Shown: positions 57,267 to 64,000 of the stretch, piece by piece
How positions within the stretch are numbered: position 1 is the stretch's first letter
Layout of the letters: every line of letters starts with the position of its first letter
DNA from: Helicostylum pulchrum
Taxonomy: Eukaryota > Mucoromycota > Mucoromycetes > Mucorales > Mucoraceae
Direction of reading: 5' to 3'
DNA length: 64,000 bases
NCBI GenBank assembly: GCA_025677825.1
Contig: JAIXMO010000036.1
Coordinates: 124,001 to 188,000, forward strand
The notes under the pieces: generated by a model
Database searches by the model: none
What the model was told of the DNA's origin: nothing
The model's input: only the letters and a program-made list of their open reading frames with translations
Program-made: the position numbers and the translations under genes

Positions 57267-59448
57267 ATGTTTAAAGTACTTATACCTTCTGCTCTTAAAT
57301 TATCTGGTACTCGTACCTTGAACACCTTGTCCAGAACCGTTCGTCCTGGTAAGTTATATTACTCTTTAGCTGTACTAATACAACTCCCAAAAAACTAAAA
57401 CTCTTTTTATTTTGTATAAAAAAGTACGATCTCTTGTACATGCACAAGCTTTGCGTCCTCGCATTGTCAACGATCTCAAGATCTCTCCTTACGCTTTCCT
57501 TCATACTCAAAGCACAGCCCCTACCTCAGTTGCTGAACTTGTCAAGGAAGACGATGTCAAAGAAGAAGTAGTTACAGCAGCCGAACCTGCAGTTGTTGAA
57601 AGTATGCGTTTCGACGCTATTGAAGCCATCAACCCTATTACTCAAAAGGCACTCCGTCAAATCTTCAAGTACCAAGAGATGTCTGCAGTTCAAGAAGCTG
57701 TTCTTGTTAAATTACCCAACACCAACGATATGTTTGTCAAGGCCAAGACAGGTACCGGTAAGACCTTGGCTTTCTTAACTGCAGCTCTTGAAACCGCTAC
57801 TGCTGGTCAAACAGATTTCAAGCACTTTGAGGGTACTACCATCATGGTTATCTCACCTACCCGTGAACTCGCCAACCAAATTGCTGATGAAGCTCAAAAA
57901 TTAGTCAGTTACTACCCTTTCAAGGTCCACTGTTTAGTCGGTGGTGATTCCAAGCGTCGTCAAATCATGAACATGGAACGTCGTCGTTGTGATATTGTTG
58001 TTGCTACACCCGGTCGTTTGCACGATATGCTTTCCACCGTCCCTCGTTTCAAGAAGATGTGTGAAAACTTGAAGGTTTTGATTTTGGATGAAGCTGATCA
58101 GTTATTGGATATGGGTTTCAAAGCTGAACTTCAACGTATTTTAAACTTGATCCCCGAAAAGCGTCAAACCATGCTTTACTCTGCTACCATCTCAAACGAA
58201 ATCCGTAACAACTTGGGAAAGTTTGCTCTTTCTCCTCAATACGATTTAATTGATACCGTAGGTAAAGACGATGTCAACACAAACATCAACGTAAAGCAAT
58301 CCGCTTTAATCGCTCCTTACAAGGATCAATTCGCTCTTATCCGTGACTGTCTCGAGACCCACGAAGCCGCTTTAAACGGTAAGGTCATTGTCTTCTTGCC
58401 TACCACCAAGGCCACCATGGTTTACGCCAACGCCTTCAAGCGCTTAATGCCTGACCGTATGGTCTACGAAATTCATTCCAAGAAGGGTCAAGATCAACGT
58501 TCTCGTATTGCCGATAAGTTCAGAAACTCCAAGGAATCCAGTATTTTATTCACTTCCGATGTCTCTGCTCGTGGTGTCGATTACCCTGGTGTCAAGCTCG
58601 TTCTTCAAGTCGGTGTCCCCTCTACCCGTGAACAATACATTCATCGTTTAGGCCGTACCGGTCGCGCAGGTCGTGAAGGTGAAGGTATTATCGTTTTAGC
58701 TCCTTTCGAGAAATCCTTCTTGGATAAGGAAGTCAACGATCTTCCTATTGAAAGTGCTCCTGTTGCTCAATTGGATCAACAAGTCATTGCCGAAACTAAC
58801 GAAGCCGTAAAGAAGGCTATTTATTCCATGGATGAAGATATGGTAAGAGAAGTATATACTGCTTATTTGGGTTATTACTCTGGAAGAATGCCCATGTTGG
58901 GTCAACGTCGTACTGCTGCTTTAACCGAAGCAAATAACTTTATGGAAGGTCTCGGTATTACAGAACTTCCTCATTTAAGTCCTCGTTTCCTCTCTCAACT
59001 TGGTTTAGGTGGTTCTTCCGGTGGTGGTGGAGGCCGTGGTGGATACGGTGGTGGACGTGGTGGTGATCGTGGTGGTTTCAGCCGTGGTGGTGACCGTGGT
59101 GGTTTCAACCGTGGTGGAGATCGTGGTGGAGACCGTGGAGGATTTAACCGTGAACGTCGTGATAGCTTCAGCAGCCGTGATAGTTATGGTAGCCGTGGAG
59201 GTGATCGTGATAGCTTTAAGCCTCGCGAAAGCTTCGGTGGTGATCGCGATAGTTTCAAGCCTCGCGATAGCTTCGGTGGTGATCGTGATAGCTTCAAGCC
59301 TCGCGGAGACCGTGATAGTTTCAAATCTCGTGATGATTTCGGTGGTGGATTCAAGCGTCGTGAAGACCGTGATGATGGATTCAAGCCTCGCAGAACCTTT
59401 GAAGGTCGCGGAAACTTCAAGTCTCGTGGAGGCAGCAGAGAAGAGTAA
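57267..59448 (+). CDS. MSS116: Mitochondrial DEAD-box RNA helicase with RGG tail (Mss116-like)
   Basis: ATP-dependent RNA chaperone, likely for mitochondrial RNA. Exons 57267-57348 and 57425-59448 give 701 aa. The N-terminus (MFKVLIPSALKLSGTRTLNTLSRTVRP) is a good presequence. Helicase motifs in order: AKTGTGKT, PTRELANQ, TPGRL, DEAD, SAT, SDVSARGVDYP and HRLGRTGRAG. After the core comes a C-terminal region and a Gly/Arg-rich tail of GGDRGGF and RDSFKPR repeats (from about residue 570). Codons are strongly biased to C/T-ending forms such as CGT and GGT, unlike the neighbours, suggesting high expression. Confidence 0.94.
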
Positions 59449-59674
59449 AAAAAAAAAATCTCTTCTAAAAATCTCTCTTACCCCTACTTTAGACTCCTTT
59501 TTTTTTCTTATGAAAAAAAAAAAAAATGTAATCAAAACACAAAAAACCCCACTCCACTTTAACATTTGGAACTTAGAAATTCTGTAAATAACTTTATCCC
59601 ATTTCACATTCTGAAAAAAAATTTTAATAAAATAAAAAATATACAAAAAAAAAACTACTGTTTCTTTTTCTTTT

Positions 59675-61465
59675 TTATCTTTGGTATGTATTATTATTAT
59701 AAGGCATACGTTGTTGTTGCTGTTGTTGTTGAGGAATGTTGTTGGTAGTAGGAAAAGGTGGTTTAGAATAAAAGTTGAGTTGTTGTTGTTCAATCATACT
59801 AAGTGGAGGATAAGTTACGTCTTTATCAGTAGGTAATGGAGATACTTTAACAAGACGCCAATTGTCCTTGGAATAAGTAGGTGTGATATTAGCATAAGGT
59901 GGTAAATTTTCAGCCTTTTCTGTAGTAGGAAACGAAAAGATTTTATGAGGTGGTAATGTGCCTCGGTAAGCTGATTCGTATAAAGGTAAACGCTCCATTG
60001 TTTCTTCTATCACTTCAACACTTGTCGTAGCATTAGGTGGTAATTTCGACAACATATCCGTCATATTCTTTTCCAACGTTTTAGCTACAATAAAAAATAA
60101 ATCAATATTTTACATCCTTCTAATAATTGATATAGAAAAAAATACCTATTTCTACTTCCTTTTCATCTACTTGTGTCCACGCTGACTCAGTACCATTAAA
60201 TCTCGATTTCTGATACTCTACAAGATCTTGTAACAACTGACTATTACGTTCCAAAACTTCATTGACGTTTTCAGGTTCCTTATTGAAAGCAGCTTCAATT
60301 GCATCCATATCCAATCCTTCCTTCTCAGCCCAAGAAGAATTAGCTTCCATATCCTCAGATGTAATTTGCTCATGTGGTTTTTCTAATTGTCTCTTTTCCC
60401 ATTTCTTGAACCGTTTCGCTGATCGTCCCATATATGTATTTTCGTAAGTTGCATTAGCATTATTTGAATCTGAAGCAGGAGCAAAGCTAGCAAATGCTCC
60501 AAAATCAAGCCATCGAACTATAAAAAAAAAAAATTAGATTAGTACGCCAAGGCAGTAAATTAAGTATATATATATATTTACTTGGTACAACAGGTTTATC
60601 TTCATGCTTGGTTATTTTAGGAAAGTATTTAGGTGGAGGAGCTACAACATTTAAAAGAGAAGGTACTTGATCTTTGGTTGTAGGTGGAGCAGGATGAATC
60701 ATAATCTCTTGTACGTTGGGTGCTAATAGTAATGATATAAATATATTTTTCACTAAAAAAAAGAAGAAAATCTTACGTAATTTAGTAAAAGGACCAGCGG
60801 AAGGGTCTTTCACTACCATATCCGTAAATGCATATCCATCTGCTGTAGGTCTAAATAAAGAAGATAACTGAATCAAATCAGATTCAGTAAATGGTTCGTT
60901 TAATCGCTTTGATTCGAAACGTAAACTGTTTTCGGTAAATGTATAGAGTTTTTTAAACGCGTCCATGTCTGTATCGAAAGAACGGGCGCAAGGTAAGATT
61001 GATAATAGTAATTCATCGAAATCAGACTTTTTATATATATATATAAACTTTAGTACGCGTGCCTACTTATGTACTTGTTTTATATTTACCTTTAAAGAGG
61101 ATAGATCTTTATATTTGCCTTTATAAACACGATCCTCAATAGTTTCCCAATCAATGGAATTCTCTTGTCCAGGTTTAGTCCATAAAAGACGCTGCGTATC
61201 AACACTAGGTAATAATATACTAAATTAATCTATCGTCCTCTTGTCGAATTAACACGTTTTTTTATATATATATATACTTTAAAACAACTTCTAAAAATTG
61301 AATCATAAGTTTTTGTACAGGTGAAGCATCAGTAAGTGGTTCAGGTTTCTTTCGAGCTTCAAATCTAGCTTGACGTGACTCTACTTGTGTTTCATGTGAT
61401 GGTGCTGTACTAGCATCGGATCCAGTGGTTGTCTTTACACCAGTTAATCTAGTTGTTGGCATCAT
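59675..61465 (-). CDS. BRD7/BRD9-family (SWI/SNF-type) protein with divergent bromodomain
   Basis: Probable chromatin-remodelling complex subunit. Six exons (minus): 61278-61465, 61090-61204, 60777-61026, 60582-60722, 60146-60517 and 59675-60084, giving 491 aa. Residues about 50-140 have bromodomain-like spacing (VQKLMIQFLEVVLK, SIDWETIEDRVYKGKYKDLSSLKSDFDELL), but the acetyl-lysine Asn position reads CARSFDTD. The conserved post-bromodomain block IRWLDFGAFASFAPASDSNNAN matches the LDFGPFSSFAP block of BRD7/BRD9. A coiled-coil segment and Pro/Gln-rich tail follow. Yeast Rsc58 is a comparable degenerate-bromodomain subunit. Divergent from SRR1 over 166 bp. Confidence 0.7.
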
Positions 61466-61631
61466 GTCTAAAGTAAAAAGAAAGAATAACAAACTCTCCA
61501 CCCTTCTTTTTGTTTTGTTTTTTAAGTATGTGCGAGCCAAAAATAGTGACCGGTTTACGGATGTAATTATCCCTCACTATGAAATGACTTTTTTTTTTTG
61601 ATACCTTTTTTTCTTCTTCTTTTTTGAAACA

Positions 61632-62613
61632 ATGACAGATCAATTGAACGACGATGGCTTTGTTAAAGTAGAACGCTTTAAATATAAACCCGCTACGAAT
61701 AAAAAAAAGAATAAAAAGAACAAGTATGTGTTTAAGGATTCAGACGATTGGACTTTAGAAGATGTCAAAAAGACCTTGAAGGAACGAAAGTAAGGTTTTT
61801 TTTTTGTTTTACCTCTTATTGTAAACTAGTAATTAACTCATATTTTTTTCAGGGAAGCTTTATTAGAAAGTAGATTTTATAAAGAATTAATACCTGTATT
61901 TGAACAACACTTGTTTACAACAAGCCCATTTGATATCATCTGCTACGGTATTGGATCAGTACAAAAATCTAAAAATGCCCAGTATCAGTTTGTATTGGCA
62001 TTAATTCTTCGAGAGTTGTTAAAGGTAGATCGATATTATTATTTGCATATATATATATATATTTGTTGTTACTTATATACAAGCGTAGATTCCAGGTAAA
62101 ATGTATATCTTTGACCCTGTAATGACTGAACTAGATAAAGAGTTATGTCAGTTCCATGATATCGAGATTATTAAAGAAAATGAAAATGGAAAGAGATCTG
62201 TAACCAAAGAGACTTTGTTCTATATGCCACACTGTGGTCGAGGACTGTACAGTAATACCTTAAGTGCCAATTGGAACGAGGAACAGTTACCCCTACTTAC
62301 AATTATCGGTAACAGATTTGACATGTATGTCGGAAGGTAGAAACTCTTAAAAGCAATAACAAAAAAAAAAAAGAAAAAGACTAACACTTTTTTGTATAGT
62401 CAATTGGAGAGAGATTTGGTGAGGGAATGTCCTTACTTAATTCCAGCAGTTGATATCTTAAAAGTCGTTTCATTCCCTAAAGAATTTGATAATAACCAAA
62501 TCTTTAATGATCTTTCCATTCAAACCTTTCCAAAAGAAACTGTTACAAAGTTAAAGCAAGACTTTTGGACAAGTGTACCCACCACTGATGAAGAAAAAAT
62601 AGATAACGAATAA
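61632..62613 (+). CDS. SRR1: SRR1 domain protein
   Basis: Family named from Arabidopsis SENSITIVITY TO RED LIGHT REDUCED 1; fungal and animal roles are poorly defined (heme or circadian links proposed). Exons 61632-61789, 61853-62024, 62089-62336 and 62400-62613 give 263 aa. After a lysine-rich N-terminus comes the SRR1 signature FDIICYGIGSVQKSKNAQYQFVLALILRE, then IFDPVMTELDKELCQFHDIEII, TLFYMPHCGRGLYSNTLSANW and LLTIIGNRFDMY. It converges on PUP1 with 60 bp between stops. Confidence 0.92.
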
Positions 62614-62673
62614 AAAAATAGAAATATAATGCGTATAAATTTTTTTCTTTCTTTTCCTCTTTTTTTTTTTTTA

Positions 62674-63835
62674 TTACAATGAAACGTCCATTGAATCACC
62701 TTCTGAAACATCCACAAACTTATGGATGGATTCCTTTAAAATAGCTGTAGTACCTCTAGGGAAACGATAACTTTGTTCCTTAACACCACGCTCGTTAGGA
62801 CGACCATAGTTACGAAGGTACTCAGTATCATCCTTTGTAATGACACAAACATCAACATTGGAACCGGATCCAAGATCGTTGAAAATACCTGCTTCAATAG
62901 ATAATTCAACAAGATCGATAGCTTCTTGACGCTACACACAACAACAACAACAAAATCATTCGTTAGGAAGATATTTGTCTACTAAATAATAATTCGAACT
63001 TACTGTCATGTCGGGCTTCCACTTGCTTTCAAAAACACTCATAGCTGCTAATGAACCTGAACCCATAGTAACATAAGGCAATTTATCGGTACTTCCGTGA
63101 GGATAAACTGTATATAATTGAGGTCCTGTAGCATCAAATCCACCCAAAACAAGGGCAGCACCAATATGACCTTGATATCTAAGAGAAGAAAAAAAAAAAG
63201 GTTTACATTTTTTGTTCTCTTTCCATCTGTATAAGTGAAATCTTACTTGTAAAGCATTTGCTTCAACAATGTCATGGCTGTAACAACACGAGGCTTTCTT
63301 CCAGTTGATAAACTATGTAATTCAATTTGAGAACTAATAAGGTTGGTAGTGAATTCGGTATCTGCAGCAGTACCAGCACCACAACAATAGCTATAATGTC
63401 GAAATATATGTAAACACTACGAAAACAAAGCATGTATGTGTGTATAATTACTTACATGTTGGGAGCAATGTAATGAATCTTTTCACAGTTCTTGTCTGCA
63501 ACGATGGGACCTTCTGTAGCTCTAGTATCAGCACCTAAAACAATACCGTCCTAATGTTATAGTTTAAGTACGTGTATCATCAACATTTTTTTTAAAAAAA
63601 TACAAGTGCTTACTTTGAAGACGACACCAACAATAGTGGTACCAGTACTAGTAGCCTTGGGAGGTTTAGCTCCACTAGACTCAAGTGCTTTATTTCTGTA
63701 TACATGTAATTATTTTAATCTAACAGTTTCTAAGGTACAAGGGCGTTTTTATTTTATTTTATTTTATCTTTAAAATTACCTGGTATAATTCTCGAAACTA
63801 AAACCACCCTTTCCTAATGTTGTCTTGTTGGCCAT
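62674..63835 (-). CDS. PUP1: 20S proteasome beta-2 subunit (trypsin-like)
   Basis: Catalytic core-particle subunit. Exons (minus): 63780-63835, 63614-63695, 63456-63550, 63247-63390, 63004-63178 and 62674-62931, giving 269 aa. A propeptide ends at ..KATSTG, followed by catalytic [21 protein letters not shown], so autoprocessing would expose Thr. [31 protein letters not shown] and [15 protein letters not shown] are family blocks, and the long C-terminal arm ([14 protein letters not shown]) that wraps the neighbouring beta-3 subunit identifies beta-2 (PSMB7/Pup1). Confidence 0.97.
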
Positions 63836-64000
63836 TATATTTTATTTTATTTGTATAAAAAAAAAGATATAAAAAGAAAATGTAAACCCACTAAGAAAAA
63901 AATAAGTGAATGCGTAAGTGTATGAAAGACGCGTAATGTTTTCGAACCTAGCTAATCGTGACTGTTAACGTCAAAAAAATGCGTTACCAAAGTTCAAAAA
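63836..64000. other. PUP1 5' flank
   Basis: AT-rich upstream sequence with no other feature seen. Confidence 0.5.

Noticed and set aside
59005..59793. 262-codon minus-strand open frame antisense to the helicase tail
   Set aside because: It mirrors the Gly/Arg repeat of the DEAD-box gene and is open because of that gene's codon bias; the translation is a Thr/Ile/Glu repeat with no domain.

Overview
The window is nuclear DNA from an early-diverging filamentous fungus, most likely a mucoralean (Mucoromycota). Supporting evidence is the AT-rich sequence, intron-dense genes with short GT-AG introns (mostly about 50-75 nt), very long A/T homopolymers, a myosin-motor chitin synthase, a complex I subunit (NDUFA8), a CYRI (FAM49) protein, a DNA-6mA-type MT-A70 methyltransferase, and relics of transposase families common in Mucorales. 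I resolved 30 protein-coding genes, one cut by the left edge, by joining exons by hand. Almost every exon chain sums to an intact reading frame. No tRNA, rRNA or CRISPR was found.

Layout. 1-12.4 kb: Ras GTPase (partial), CYRI, aldo-keto reductase, mitochondrial DnaJ, thymidylate kinase, RNase H2 subunit C and a Gbp2/Hrb1-type SR protein. 12.4-18.8 kb: gene desert with a decayed TnpB-like transposase and a small inverted-repeat element. 18.8-19.5 kb: an intronless secreted double-psi beta-barrel (expansin-like) protein. 21.0-33.6 kb: myosin-chitin synthase, Zn2Cys6 factor, SLC25A46/Ugo1-like carrier, proteasome ATPase RPT4 and NDUFA8. 33.9-35.4 kb: an acidic protein carrying an array of ABBA-like degrons. 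35.7-45.3 kb: glycosyltransferase-like membrane protein, U2AF2, MIM1, OST5, an Nnf1-like coiled-coil protein, a small unknown, MT-A70 methyltransferase and a Pho80-type cyclin. 45.3-53.8 kb: second gene-poor tract with decayed mobile-element genes and one small Ser-rich protein. 53.8-64 kb: second small basic protein, PIN4 parvulin, NSA1/WDR74, mitochondrial DEAD-box helicase, BRD7/9-like protein, SRR1 and proteasome beta-2 (PUP1).

Genes are mostly housekeeping and unrelated by pathway, but tightly packed: divergent pairs share 150-340 bp promoters, and convergent pairs end within 4-90 bp of each other. Two proteasome genes (RPT4, PUP1), two mitochondrial outer-membrane proteins (MIM1, SLC25A46-like) and two pre-mRNA factors (U2AF2, Gbp2-like) occur here without operon-like logic.

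The strongest unusual signals are a 2-nucleotide exon in the Ras gene, an unrecognised protein with about ten [F/I]xVYxD repeats matching the APC/C-binding ABBA motif, an MTA1-type adenine methyltransferase, a stopless intron that splits a zinc cluster, and a chitin synthase whose myosin motor has altered nucleotide-binding switches.
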